A DNA stretch of 28,424 nt from Phycisphaerales bacterium (GTDB taxonomy: Bacteria > Planctomycetota > Phycisphaerae > Phycisphaerales > SM1A02). Shown in pieces: positions 1 through 8,654 of this stretch. A program made the translations under genes and the position numbers. Every line of letters begins with the position of its first letter. Positions within the stretch are counted from its first letter, which is position 1. A model generated the notes under the pieces. It did no database searches and was not told where the DNA came from. It saw only the letters and a program-made list of their open reading frames with translations. The stretch covers positions 1 through 28,424 of the forward strand of contig JASMLY010000021.1 in assembly GCA_030748455.1 (NCBI GenBank), in the 5' to 3' direction.

Positions 1-2
1 AA

Positions 3-797
3 ACAGTTTCAGATGTCACAGGACAAGTCATTCTTCGAGGTCCAGATATTCCCGTCGAAGTGTTGGGCTATATGTCTGGTACGGTCACAGAGGTTACACC
101 TGAGGTTGGATGTACAGTGGAGAATGATGCTGCGTTCATCCAAGGTATTTTTGGGATTGGTGGTGAAACATGCGGCACCATTACAATGGCCGTTGATTCC
201 CCTGATCAAATATTGACTGGTGCAAACCTTTCTGAAGAAATGCGGGGATGTGTTGTGATCGGTGGCGCTCGGATGACGGACGAGGCGATCGAAACAGCGC
301 GAAAGTACGGCGTCGCAGCACTTGTTGGGGGCGGAATGGACGACCAAGATCTCAGAGATTTCTTAGGGTACGACCTTGGGGTTGCGATTACAGGTAGTGA
401 GAAAAAGGGCATAACTGTAGTAGTGACAGAGGGTTTTGGCGATATCGCAATGGCAAACAGAACGTTCGAATTGCTCAAATCCTTCGAAGGTCACGAAGCC
501 TCCATCAACGGCGCAACTCAAATTCGCGCTGGGGTGATGCGACCAGAAATCATTATTCCACTTGATGCCGGAAGCGCGGATGAAGAGCCTGAACACAGCG
601 GAGGTTTTCTTGAACTTGGAAAGCCCTTGCGTATCATTCGTGACCCATACTTCGGTATGATTGGCACAGTGAAGGCATTACCACCAGATCCACATGTGCT
701 TGGGTCGGGCTCCAAGGCTCGTGTTCTTGAAGTAGAACTTGCAACTGGTGAAGCCGTGATTGTCCCAAGAGCAAATGTAGAACTTATTGAGGCTTGA
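3..797 (+). CDS. Conserved hypothetical protein with C-terminal KOW-like segment, 5' truncated
   Basis: The reading frame is open from the first complete codon at position 3, so the true start lies outside the window. A GTG at 60 is probably internal. About 264 residues are visible. The start of the visible part (VTGQVILRGPDIPVEVLGYMSG) is glycine-rich and beta-like, and looks like a barrel-sandwich or KOW-type fold. The middle holds a well-ordered alpha/beta stretch (ALVGGGMDDQDL, LGVAITGSEKKG). The end (RIIRDPYFGMIGTVKALPP) resembles a KOW/SH3-like motif, followed by a strand that ends in an acidic tail. No membrane segment is visible. The stop lies 8 nt before the ATG of the DUF6754-like gene, so the two are probably one operon. 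Function is unknown; I infer that it is the soluble subunit of the membrane module encoded downstream. Confidence 0.85.
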   Translation, partial: TVSDVTGQVILRGPDIPVEVLGYMSGTVTEVTPEVGCTVENDAAFIQGIFGIGGETCGTITMAVDSPDQILTGANLSEEMRGCVVIGGARMTDEAIETARKYGVAALVGGGMDDQDLRDFLGYDLGVAITGSEKKGITVVVTEGFGDIAMANRTFELLKSFEGHEASINGATQIRAGVMRPEIIIPLDAGSADEEPEHSGGFLELGKPLRIIRDPYFGMIGTVKALPPDPHVLGSGSKARVLEVELATGEAVIVPRANVELIEA

Positions 798-805
798 TAC
801 AAACT

Positions 806-2122
806 ATGAAATTACACACGATTCCGCTACTTGCCATCGCAACAATGACTTTGGCAAGTTCTGCGTTTGCAAAGGGTGACGCTCCTGCACCACCAAGCAA
901 TGTTGTTGCTATTGATGTTCCAGATGATGCAGGAGAAGCGATTGCCGTTTCTTGGGCACTTTCACCTAACGATATTTTTGGAACACTCGAGACCGATACT
1001 CAAGAACCCAACCCCGATTTAGTTGTTTCGGTTTACAGCATTGAGCGAAGAACAGATGCTGCAAAGGGTGGCATGGCAATCAGCGAAGAGGATCAAAGCT
1101 GGCGTCAGATCTCCGAATCAGCCGCTGGCGAAGTGTCATTTACTGATCGCAAAGTTCAACGAGGTTGGACATATTCCTACAGAGTTTCTGCAGTTGACAT
1201 TCAAGGCGAAGCGTCAACATGGGCGGATTGCCGCGAGGCCGTTGTCCCTGTTATGCAAGCATTTAACATGTCAAAGGCATGGCTCGCAATTTTCATGTTG
1301 ATGTTCGGCGGGTTGATTGCGTACTTTATTAATGTTGCACGGTCGGGCAAAAAACTCTGGGTTCGTCCAATTGCAGGGCTTGCAGCGATTGACGAAGCAG
1401 TTGGCAGAGCAACTGAAATGGGTCGACCCGTTTTGTTTGTAACAGGTATTCAAGACATCAATGAAATCCAGACACTCGCAGGTTTGACTGTACTTTCTCG
1501 CGTTGCAAAAACAGCCGCAGAATACGGTGCACAAATCGAAGTGCCAACGTGTCGATCACTCGTGATGGCTGCTGCCCGCGAAACTGTAGAAGCAGCATAT
1601 CTTGCAGCAGGTAGACCTGATTCCTATCAACCCGATCGGATTCACTACCTCACTGATGAACAATTCGCATTCGTTGCTGGTGTGACGGGATACATGGTTC
1701 GCGAAGAACCAGCAGCATGTGTCTACATGGGTGGCTTCTACGCTGAATCACTCATTCTTGCTGAAACGGGCAACCACATCGGCGCGATTCAAGTGGCGGG
1801 TACCGCGATGCCAAGCCAGTTGCCGTTCTTCGTTGCATCCTGCGATTACACGCTCATTGGTGAAGAATTCTTCGCCGCATCTGCGTATCTATCTGATGAC
1901 CCATTGCAAATTGGTTCACTCAAAGGTCAAGATTACGGAAAGTTTGTCAGCGTCGTGATTTTAGTCCTTGGTATTTGTTTTGCAACATTTGCATCACTCA
2001 GTAGGAGTGATGACAATGTTTGGGGAAGTGCAAGGAATTTTATTACTGACAACATGTTAGGTGACGCGGGGCTTTATCCCTCAGCTGATGGAAATACAGA
2101 CGTAGAAGGAGACGACTCGTGA
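806..2122 (+). CDS. DUF6754-like membrane protein with signal peptide and FN3 domain
   Basis: The protein has 438 residues from ATG 806; an in-frame TTG at 794 is the other possible start. Residues 1-22 form a signal peptide ending in SAFA. Residues 28-147 look like a fibronectin type III domain (PPSNVVAIDVP, YSIERR, YSYRVSAVD). A membrane helix follows at about 158-177. The large 180-380 region (RPIAGLAAIDEAVGRATEMG, GRPVLFVTG, CRSLVMAAARE, YMGGFYAESL) matches my recollection of DUF6754, and a second helix lies near residues 382-402. The FN3 domain would be outside the cytoplasm and the DUF6754 part inside. GAGG at 789-792 is a weak, distant Shine-Dalgarno. The end overlaps the next gene by 4 nt. 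Function unknown; the family name is from memory and unverified. Confidence 0.85.
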   Translation: MKLHTIPLLAIATMTLASSAFAKGDAPAPPSNVVAIDVPDDAGEAIAVSWALSPNDIFGTLETDTQEPNPDLVVSVYSIERRTDAAKGGMAISEEDQSWRQISESAAGEVSFTDRKVQRGWTYSYRVSAVDIQGEASTWADCREAVVPVMQAFNMSKAWLAIFMLMFGGLIAYFINVARSGKKLWVRPIAGLAAIDEAVGRATEMGRPVLFVTGIQDINEIQTLAGLTVLSRVAKTAAEYGAQIEVPTCRSLVMAAARETVEAAYLAAGRPDSYQPDRIHYLTDEQFAFVAGVTGYMVREEPAACVYMGGFYAESLILAETGNHIGAIQVAGTAMPSQLPFFVASCDYTLIGEEFFAASAYLSDDPLQIGSLKGQDYGKFVSVVILVLGICFATFASLSRSDDNVWGSARNFITDNMLGDAGLYPSADGNTDVEGDDS

Positions 2123-2811
2123 AAAGACTTGTCCCACTCATCATTGCAATTACTGCGGGCTTTGTGCTTCTGATTGCAAACTTTATTCCGTATGCCGAAG
2201 GCTGGGGATTGACCGCTCAAGAATGGTTTAACATTCTAGCTGTTGGTGCGATGGTTCTCGGCGGCGGAAACTTGATTAAACTTCAACTGATGAAAATTTC
2301 TTCGAAGAAAGCCGGGTGGGGGTACGCAGCCGTCACTGTTGTGTGCTTTTTCGGAGCAATCATCATTGGCATGGGTAAGTTTGGTGTGCATCCAAACGAG
2401 CTGTATCCAAACTATGCGTGGTCTGGCTATTACCTGGAAGAAGGGTCGGGCATGTGGTGGATTTACCAGCACATGGTCGTACCTCTAACATCAACCATGT
2501 TCGCGATGTTGGCGTTCTATGTTGCAACTGCAGCGTTCCGTGCCTTCCGTGCGAAGAACACGGAAGCAACATTGTTGCTTGTTACCGCTGGCGTTGTGTT
2601 ACTCGGTCGTACGTATGCAGGTGTATGGCTTTTTGGCTGGTTGCCAGACAGTCTTCTATGGTTGCGGTTTGATAACCTTACTGTTTGGATCATGGATATT
2701 CCAAACACTGCAGGCACACGTGCCATTACCATCGGTATCGCACTTGGTGTTGTCGCAACTTCATTACGAATTCTTCTCGGCGTTGACCGTTCATATTTGG
2801 GGCAGGATTGA
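2119..2811 (+). CDS. Conserved integral membrane protein, about six helices
   Basis: The protein has 230 residues. Start GTG 2119 overlaps the previous stop by 4 nt and has a strong Shine-Dalgarno (AAGGAG, 2106-2111, 7 nt spacing), so translational coupling is likely. Hydrophobic segments are seen at about 4-24, 37-55, 65-87, 109-140, 148-172 and 200-222. A conserved-looking loop between helices 3 and 4 (HPNELYPNYAW) is rich in aromatic and polar residues, as is usual at a functional site. I do not recognise a family. Its position between the DUF6754-like protein and two further membrane proteins suggests a subunit of one complex. Confidence 0.85.
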   Translation: MKRLVPLIIAITAGFVLLIANFIPYAEGWGLTAQEWFNILAVGAMVLGGGNLIKLQLMKISSKKAGWGYAAVTVVCFFGAIIIGMGKFGVHPNELYPNYAWSGYYLEEGSGMWWIYQHMVVPLTSTMFAMLAFYVATAAFRAFRAKNTEATLLLVTAGVVLLGRTYAGVWLFGWLPDSLLWLRFDNLTVWIMDIPNTAGTRAITIGIALGVVATSLRILLGVDRSYLGQD

Positions 2812-2814
2812 TCA

Positions 2815-3666
2815 ATGTATAACACACTAAAAAATCTTGATCGTCGTTGGGTCTTCCTGTCAATGTTCTTGGCAGTTTCGATTCCAATTCTTGCAAAAAC
2901 CGTTTTTCCAGAAGTTGTTTCAAAACAAGCAAAGATGGTTTTCGATGCGATTGAAGACCTTCCAGACGGATCAAACATTTTGCTTTCGTATGACTTTGAC
3001 CCAGCGTCGCAGGGTGAATTGTTGCCAATGGCACAAGCGTTTACACGCCACTGTTCAGCAAAAGGTCACAAACAATATTACATGGCACTCTGGCCACTTG
3101 GTTCGCCAATGGTTGACTTAAGTATTGATACGATTAAGTCAGAATATTCCGACATGGTCTATGGCGAAGATTATGTCAAGTTTGATTACAAAGCTGGCGG
3201 CGAAGCAGTCATCCGGATGATCACGCAAGACCTTCGCGGCATGTTTCCACTTGATGCCAAAGGGGTGCCACTTGACGACATTCCAATGACAAAAAACATC
3301 AAGAACATCCAAGATATGGATTTAATTATCAACGTAAGTGCTGGTGACCCCGGCACAAAACAGTGGGTGCAGTTCGCTGCAACACCTTTTGGAATTACAA
3401 CAGTTTCAGGCTGTACGGGTGTTCAAGCTCCCCAAATGTATCCTTACATTCCTGAACAACTCGCAGGTGTGCTTGGTGCGATTAAAGCTGCAGCAGAATA
3501 TGAAGCAGCGATTGACGAAGTGTATCCTTCCATTGCATCGAATAAGAAAGCACAAGAAGCAAAACGCCGAATGGGACCTCAGCTTGTCGCGCATAGCCTT
3601 ATGATCGTGTTGATCATCATAGGGAACTGGATCTTCTTTGTAGGGCGAAAGCGGGGGGAGGCGTAA
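2815..3666 (+). CDS. Membrane-anchored alpha/beta protein of unknown function
   Basis: The protein has 283 residues, starting at ATG 2815, 7 nt after AGGA at 2804-2807. There is one hydrophobic helix near residues 10-30 and another at about 258-276, close to the C-terminus. Between them lies a soluble domain with an alternating strand/helix pattern (NILLSYDFDP, QYYMALWPLG, DLIINVSAGDPG, GITTVSGCTGVQAPQMYPYIP). The order resembles a Rossmann-like or periplasmic-binding-type fold, but no catalytic motif is recognisable. The segment GVLGAIKAAAEYEAAIDEVYP precedes a basic stretch and the last helix. It is part of the same operon as its neighbours. No function can be assigned. Confidence 0.85.
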   Translation: MYNTLKNLDRRWVFLSMFLAVSIPILAKTVFPEVVSKQAKMVFDAIEDLPDGSNILLSYDFDPASQGELLPMAQAFTRHCSAKGHKQYYMALWPLGSPMVDLSIDTIKSEYSDMVYGEDYVKFDYKAGGEAVIRMITQDLRGMFPLDAKGVPLDDIPMTKNIKNIQDMDLIINVSAGDPGTKQWVQFAATPFGITTVSGCTGVQAPQMYPYIPEQLAGVLGAIKAAAEYEAAIDEVYPSIASNKKAQEAKRRMGPQLVAHSLMIVLIIIGNWIFFVGRKRGEA

Positions 3667-3667
3667 C

Positions 3668-4624
3668 ATGAGTGAAGTAAAACAACAATCAAACGGTCTT
3701 ATTTGGGCGATCGTGTTCATTGTCGGTGCCATTATGTTGGTCTGGAGTTTGTCAACGTCCCGTACTGGGCAAGTGTGGGTAACCCCAACGCAACATGCTT
3801 TTGCACAAGATGCAGATGGTGCGTGGGTGGAAACCGATGCTGCATCGGCAACGTCAAATGATATCGCGTGGACAACCTATGCAGCAGTTCCTGACAACGA
3901 GTTAACCCAAGAGATGATCACCAGTGGCTCAGCGACATTAAGTTGGCCTCGAACGATCGGGTTGTGGCTCTCGGCGATTTTTACCCTCTGTATTATGTCG
4001 TTCCTCGTGGGTGATAATCCCGCATATAAATTTGCAGAGGCAATGGTCGTTGGGACATCGGCAGGGTACGTGATGGTGATTGGTCTGTGGGATGTCTTTG
4101 TACCGAACTTACTCGGTAAGCTCGCGCCTGCAATGGTGCAAGGTTGGGCGTTGCCGGGTATGGACATATCTGCAGGGACACAACTCCTCTACATCATTCC
4201 GGCGATTCTCATTGTGATGTTGTTAATGCAATTGATGCCTACAGGAGGATGGATGAGCCGCTGGCCAATCGCGTTCTTTATCGGCATCACCGCTGGATAT
4301 CGAATGATTGGGTATGTCGAAGCTGATCTTGTTGCACAAATCAAAGCGGCAATCGTTCCTCTGTACCAAGTTGGTGCAGATGGCACAATCGCTGTTTGGG
4401 ACACGATGAACGCGTGCATTTTGACGATCGCAACATTGTCTGCCATGATCTACTTCTTCTTTTCTATCGAACATAAGGGGTTCGTTGGAAAGACCGCTCG
4501 TGTAGGTATTTGGTTCCTTATGATTACATTCGGTGCTTCCTTTGGGTACACCGTGATGGGTCGTATTGCACTCCTCGCCCAGCGACTCGAGTTCCTCTTC
4601 GGTGATTGGCTGCATTTGATCTAG
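3668..4624 (+). CDS. Conserved polytopic membrane protein, about seven helices
   Basis: The protein has 318 residues, with ATG 3668 one base after the previous stop and a strong G-rich ribosome binding site (GGGGGGAGG, ending at about 3661). Membrane segments are at about 10-29, 96-115, 124-146, 170-190, 197-215, 243-267 and 278-305. A polar stretch of about 65 residues (30-95), probably extracytoplasmic, follows the first helix. Several helices contain glycines and a charged or polar residue (GTSAGYVMVIGLWD, GITAGYRMIGY), as is common in transporters, but I cannot place it in a family. It is the last gene of the 5-gene module; a 116-bp gap with a hairpin follows. Confidence 0.85.
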   Translation: MSEVKQQSNGLIWAIVFIVGAIMLVWSLSTSRTGQVWVTPTQHAFAQDADGAWVETDAASATSNDIAWTTYAAVPDNELTQEMITSGSATLSWPRTIGLWLSAIFTLCIMSFLVGDNPAYKFAEAMVVGTSAGYVMVIGLWDVFVPNLLGKLAPAMVQGWALPGMDISAGTQLLYIIPAILIVMLLMQLMPTGGWMSRWPIAFFIGITAGYRMIGYVEADLVAQIKAAIVPLYQVGADGTIAVWDTMNACILTIATLSAMIYFFFSIEHKGFVGKTARVGIWFLMITFGASFGYTVMGRIALLAQRLEFLFGDWLHLI

Positions 4625-4669
4625 TACACGAACTGAGGGTGCGTTTATTTGGTTTTTTGGGCAGAATGA

Positions 4670-4700
4670 GCAGAAAACTCACCGAAGGTGAGTTTTCTGC
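4670..4700. promoter_or_regulatory. Perfect 14-bp hairpin upstream of rpmF, next to a possible extended -10
   Basis: The arm GCAGAAAACTCACC (4670-4683) and its exact reverse complement (4687-4700) enclose the loop GAA. The stem abuts TAGAAT (4701-4706), which with the preceding TGC looks like an extended -10 element. There is no T-run after either arm, so a classical intrinsic terminator is unlikely. It could be an operator or a 5' leader structure for rpmF-plsX-fab, or an end-of-message structure for the membrane module. Confidence 0.5.
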
Positions 4701-4740
4701 TAGAATACGCGGTCATAGAATTCAGAAAAGGTACACAGAT

Positions 4741-4923
4741 ATGCTCCCAAAACTACGAACATCCCCAGCACGAAAGCGAAAACGACGCTCGCATCACGCG
4801 CTCAACCGCGAGAATCTTGCTCTATGTCCTAATTGTGGTAGCAATCGCCAGCCACACCGATCATGTCCGAGTTGTGGCTACGTCCGCCCTGGACTTCAAG
4901 TGAAGGCTTCGGGCAACGCCTAA
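4741..4923 (+). CDS. rpmF: 50S ribosomal protein L32
   Basis: The protein has 60 residues and is a structural component of the large ribosomal subunit. The basic N-terminus (SPARKRKRRSHHAL) and the zinc ribbon CPNCG-x9-CPSCG are typical of L32 with its four cysteines. An in-frame upstream ATG at 4606 exists, but ATG 4741 is chosen because AGAAAAGG (4724-4731) sits 9 nt before it and the length then fits the family. The stop is 6 nt before plsX. The rpmF-plsX-fab order is a widespread arrangement linking ribosome synthesis with lipid synthesis. Confidence 0.95.
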   Translation: MLPKLRTSPARKRKRRSHHALNRENLALCPNCGSNRQPHRSCPSCGYVRPGLQVKASGNA

Positions 4924-4929
4924 ATCAAG

Positions 4930-5952
4930 ATGAGAATAGGCATCGACGTGATGGGGGGCGATCACGCACCCCACCCTATCCTTGAAGGTGCGCTAGCGGC
5001 TATTGAACACCTTCATGATGAAGATGTGGTTGTGCTCTTTGGTGATGCTCCAACCATCGAGCAAGGCGTTTCAAAATCGGGAGTCGATCCTTCCCGCGTT
5101 GAAATTATCGGTACGACCCAAGAGGTCACGATGGACGAAAGCCCAGTCGATGCAGTTCGCCAAAAACAAGACAGTTCACTCGTACGGCTTTGTAAAGCTG
5201 GGAGTAAAAAAGAAGAAAACCCAGTTGATGCAGTGATTTCCGCAGGGAATACTGGTGCGTTTGTCGCAGCAAGTCAAATGTATTTGCGGCGGTTACCAAA
5301 TGTCCACCGCCCTGGAATTGCTGCTGCCGTCCCGACATTTGCAGGAACAGTTGCTTTTATTGATGTGGGCGCAAACATTGAACCCAAGCCAGTCCATCTT
5401 GCACAATATGGTGCGATGGGCAAAGTGTACGCAGAACGTATTCTTGGCATACAAAACCCTCGCGTTGCACTGATGAACGTTGGCGGAGAAGAACAAAAGG
5501 GTACTGATGATCTCAAGGGGGCTCGAGACATGCTTCGAGACGCTGAGGACATCAACTTCATAGGCTATATTGAAGGTCGAACGCTTTTTGATGGTGGCGC
5601 GGATGTTGTGATTACAGATGGCATCGTTGGGAATGTGTCCATCAAACTCGCTGAAGGGCTCGCAACTGGCTTAATCACCAAACTCGCGAGTGAAATTATG
5701 AAAGCGGATCCAAAACTTGCCGAAGCATTCAAACCTATCATCAAAAAATTCTATGCAGATTACGATTACCACGAATATGGGGGCGCCCCATTATTGGGTG
5801 TGAACGGTATTTCAATGATTACCCACGGCAGCGCGGAAGCTCGAACGATCGAAAATGCTGTGCTCCGAACACGCCAATTCGTTGATTTTGAAGTCAATGC
5901 GCACATTATTGAACAACTCGCCGCCATCGAGGAACGAATCACCATAGCATGA
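4930..5952 (+). CDS. plsX: Phosphate acyltransferase PlsX
   Basis: PlsX makes acyl-phosphate from acyl-ACP and phosphate for PlsY-dependent lysophosphatidate synthesis, acting at the inner face of the cytoplasmic membrane. The protein has 340 residues, the normal length. Family signatures visible are IGIDVMGGDHAP at the N-terminus, DAVISAGNTGA near residue 100, ALMNVGGEEQKGTD in the middle, and DVVITDGIVGNV and GAPLLGVNG towards the end. ATG 4930 has only a weak ribosome binding site, so coupling to rpmF translation is likely. The stop overlaps fabH by 4 nt (ATGA). Confidence 0.96.
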   Translation: MRIGIDVMGGDHAPHPILEGALAAIEHLHDEDVVVLFGDAPTIEQGVSKSGVDPSRVEIIGTTQEVTMDESPVDAVRQKQDSSLVRLCKAGSKKEENPVDAVISAGNTGAFVAASQMYLRRLPNVHRPGIAAAVPTFAGTVAFIDVGANIEPKPVHLAQYGAMGKVYAERILGIQNPRVALMNVGGEEQKGTDDLKGARDMLRDAEDINFIGYIEGRTLFDGGADVVITDGIVGNVSIKLAEGLATGLITKLASEIMKADPKLAEAFKPIIKKFYADYDYHEYGGAPLLGVNGISMITHGSAEARTIENAVLRTRQFVDFEVNAHIIEQLAAIEERITIA

Positions 5953-6944
5953 CCAGCATGAAACCTTGTGGCGTGAAAATTTTAGGTACTGGGTCCGCTG
6001 TCCCCGAAGCTATTCTAGATAATGAAGAACTTGCCAGAGAGCACAATGTCGATCCGCAATGGATTGAGCAACGAACAGGCATCCTAGAGCGGCGGATCTG
6101 TCGAGAAGATGAAGGCGCATTTGAATTGCAGTGCAAAGCACTTAAAGGCGCATTGGAAGACGCAAGGCTGCAGGGATCTGACCTATCTCTGATTATCTGC
6201 GCATCGGTGACATCGGAAATGACTTGCCCTTCAAACGCATGCCGACTTGCAGCAGAAGTTGATGCAAAACCCGCTGGCGCGTTCGACCTTGTTGCAGCGT
6301 GTTGTGGATATGTCTACGCCATGAATATTGCGGACTGTTTGATTCGCAGTGGGCAATACCAAACAATTGCAGTTGTTGGTTGCGATGCGATGAGCAAACT
6401 CACCGATCGTCGTGATCGAGGCACATCTATTTTGTTTGGAGATGCTGCGGGTGCTGCAATTCTTACGCGGGACGATGACCCAACACGGGGTTGTTTTTAT
6501 CAAAAGATGAATGCAGACGGTGAACCTTGGCGAGCCTTATACATACCAACAGATGAAGCACATGTGGTACAAGACGATTCTGTCACGACAGAACTAGGAA
6601 AGCTACGCATGCATGGCAAAGAAGTGTACAAGTTTGCTGTTTCAACATTCACACGAATTACAGAAGAATTGTTACGTGAAACCGGACTAACGCCAGCAGA
6701 TGTGACACAGTTTATCTGCCACCAATCCAACATGCGGATTATTGAATCCGCTCAGGAAAAACTCGGTCTTCCCGATGACAAAGTCTATAAAAACATTCGT
6801 CATTTTGGAAATAGTTCGAGTGGTTCTGCAGCGTTGTGTTTCGATCAACTGTGGAAAGCCGAGAAAATGAAGTATGGTGATACCATTGTGATGCTCGCAT
6901 TCGGCGGTGGGCTTACATGGTCGAGCAGCGCATGGAGGCTCTAA
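5949..6944 (+). CDS. fabH: 3-oxoacyl-ACP synthase III (KAS III)
   Basis: FabH starts fatty acid synthesis by condensing acetyl-CoA with malonyl-ACP. The protein has 331 residues in a thiolase fold. The catalytic triad is visible: Cys118 in the motif DLVAACCGY (an unusual double cysteine, of which the first aligns with the nucleophile), His in ICHQSNMRII and Asn in HFGNSSSGS. The start at ATG 5949 overlaps the plsX stop; a second ATG at 5958 (MKPCGVKILG) gives a start closer to the family and cannot be excluded. It lies 3 nt before fabD. Confidence 0.95.
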   Translation: MTSMKPCGVKILGTGSAVPEAILDNEELAREHNVDPQWIEQRTGILERRICREDEGAFELQCKALKGALEDARLQGSDLSLIICASVTSEMTCPSNACRLAAEVDAKPAGAFDLVAACCGYVYAMNIADCLIRSGQYQTIAVVGCDAMSKLTDRRDRGTSILFGDAAGAAILTRDDDPTRGCFYQKMNADGEPWRALYIPTDEAHVVQDDSVTTELGKLRMHGKEVYKFAVSTFTRITEELLRETGLTPADVTQFICHQSNMRIIESAQEKLGLPDDKVYKNIRHFGNSSSGSAALCFDQLWKAEKMKYGDTIVMLAFGGGLTWSSSAWRL

Positions 6945-6947
6945 GAA

Positions 6948-7859
6948 ATGTCTGAACAAGTTATTTTGCTTTGTCCAGGGCAAGGAGCTCAAAAAGTAGG
7001 AATGGGTAAGGGTTGGTACGACGCATCCCGTTCTGCAAAAGCAATTTTCGATGAAGCAGACGAGATCCTCGGTGATAGATTTGGTCGTCCACTCTCTGAA
7101 ATTTGTTTTTTTGATCCAGATGGGATCATCAATCAAACGAACATTTCACAACCTGCAATTTACACAACTTCTATCGCAAGTTGGCATGGGATACTTGAAC
7201 AGGGGTGTGCCTACGAACCAATCGCAGTTGCCGGGTTGTCGCTCGGGGAATATTCGGCATTGCATCTGGGTGGGGCTTTTACCTTCTCGGAGGGACTACA
7301 GCTTGTTGCAAAACGCGGGCAACTCATGCAAGACGCTGCTGAAGCGGAATCTTCGACGATGATTGCTGTCATGGGTGAGGATGCAGACATACTTGCATTG
7401 TGTGATGAAGCACGCGGAGATGACGTTCTTGTTCCCGCAAATTTTAACGCTCCTGGTCAAATTGTATTAAGTGGTTCCGTTGCGGCGTGTGATCGAGTAT
7501 CCAATCTAGCAAGTGAACGAGGCGTACGTGCAACGCCCCTGTCGGTGGCTGGTGCATTTCACTCTCCGTTTATGGAATCAGCTGCTGTAGGGATGCGAGA
7601 AGCACTTGCAGCTTCCAATTTCAGCGACCTTACATTTGAAGTTTGGTCTAATGTGACAGCAGAGAGGCATAAAAACGAGGATATTACTGAACGATTGGTT
7701 CAACAAATTACAGGCTCTGTTCGGTGGGCACAACAATGCACAACTATGGCTACCATGTATGATGGAGCTTGGCATGAACTTGGACCTGGAAGTGTTCTCC
7801 GTGGTCTCATGCGACGAATTGATAGACAAGTGAAGGTGCAAAGCCATGATGAACCATAA
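6948..7859 (+). CDS. fabD: Malonyl-CoA:ACP transacylase
   Basis: FabD transfers malonyl from CoA to ACP to feed elongation. The protein has 303 residues, the usual length. Seen are the N-terminal PGQGAQ (residues 10-15), nucleophile elbow GLSLGEY with Ser98, Arg123 in AKRGQLMQ, and the catalytic His205 in FHSPFM. The nucleophile motif has Leu where GHSLGEY is usual; the Ser and the flanking glycines are intact, so activity is expected. The 3' end overlaps the following lipoprotein gene by 14 nt. Confidence 0.95.
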   Translation: MSEQVILLCPGQGAQKVGMGKGWYDASRSAKAIFDEADEILGDRFGRPLSEICFFDPDGIINQTNISQPAIYTTSIASWHGILEQGCAYEPIAVAGLSLGEYSALHLGGAFTFSEGLQLVAKRGQLMQDAAEAESSTMIAVMGEDADILALCDEARGDDVLVPANFNAPGQIVLSGSVAACDRVSNLASERGVRATPLSVAGAFHSPFMESAAVGMREALAASNFSDLTFEVWSNVTAERHKNEDITERLVQQITGSVRWAQQCTTMATMYDGAWHELGPGSVLRGLMRRIDRQVKVQSHDEP

Positions 7860-8622
7860 AACTTTAGTTGCTTTAGTAACTCTTTTTCTTACAGTTTTTC
7901 TTGTTGCCGGATGTGGTGGTGAAGAAGAAGTTGTTGAAAAGAAACCCGTAGTACGTGCGCAGCCAAAAGCTCCGCCAGCACCACCGAAGAAAACCCTTGC
8001 TGACATTCAAAAAGAGATTGGTGCAGATTCGAGAATTTTCTGGACAGATGAAGAAAACTCCGAGTCAAACATTGAACGTGAAGCGATTTTTCGATTTTTC
8101 ACAGCCTTTTTGAAAAATGATCATGCAACGTTGCGACCTATGCTCTCTTTAAGTGATCAACTCGAGTTAGGAACGCTTGCCGAGTCAGTGGATCTTGGAA
8201 AAATAGTCGACAGTGTGACTCGTGTGGATATTCAAACTGGTTCCGATCTTGCTTCGGGTAATTCATGTGTCATTGCAGTGTTTGAAGTTGGTATGCAATA
8301 CCAGCCACAAGTTTGGTCATTTGAAGAATCAGATGGTGCTATTGTTTTTACATCTCTCGAATCACCTCCAGGTGTCATGGAGCAACTCAGTGGCGATTGG
8401 GTTACAACGTACTTTAAAAAAAGAACAGAGTTACTTGCCAAATCCACAGAAGATGACCAGGGCAGTTCCTTTCAACTCGCAGGTGAAGATACAACCTCAT
8501 CCCATGGATCAGACCCAGGTGGCCCGCCTAACATACCAGGCAATCCCGGCTCGCCCGATAGCCCCGGCAGCCCTACAAGGAAACCTGGACCACCAAAAAT
8601 GCCCGGAACCTCAACAAAATAA
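7846..8622 (+). CDS. Lipoprotein with Gly/Pro-rich tail, inside the fab operon
   Basis: The protein has 258 residues. A short N-terminal helix ends in the lipobox LVAGC, so lipid-anchored export is expected. A Pro/Lys-rich linker (KPVVRAQPKAPPAPPKK) follows, then a globular domain (about residues 50-200), probably alpha+beta, and a C-terminal collagen-like tail rich in Gly, Pro and Ser (PGGPPNIPGNPGSPDSPGSP). No family recognised. It starts inside fabD (14-nt overlap) and is followed by fabG after 32 nt, so it is transcribed with the fatty-acid genes although nothing in it suggests a lipid-synthesis enzyme. Confidence 0.85.
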   Translation: MMNHKTLVALVTLFLTVFLVAGCGGEEEVVEKKPVVRAQPKAPPAPPKKTLADIQKEIGADSRIFWTDEENSESNIEREAIFRFFTAFLKNDHATLRPMLSLSDQLELGTLAESVDLGKIVDSVTRVDIQTGSDLASGNSCVIAVFEVGMQYQPQVWSFEESDGAIVFTSLESPPGVMEQLSGDWVTTYFKKRTELLAKSTEDDQGSSFQLAGEDTTSSHGSDPGGPPNIPGNPGSPDSPGSPTRKPGPPKMPGTSTK

Positions 8623-8654
8623 ATCAACACGCAACTGTGAAGAATGGATGAAAC

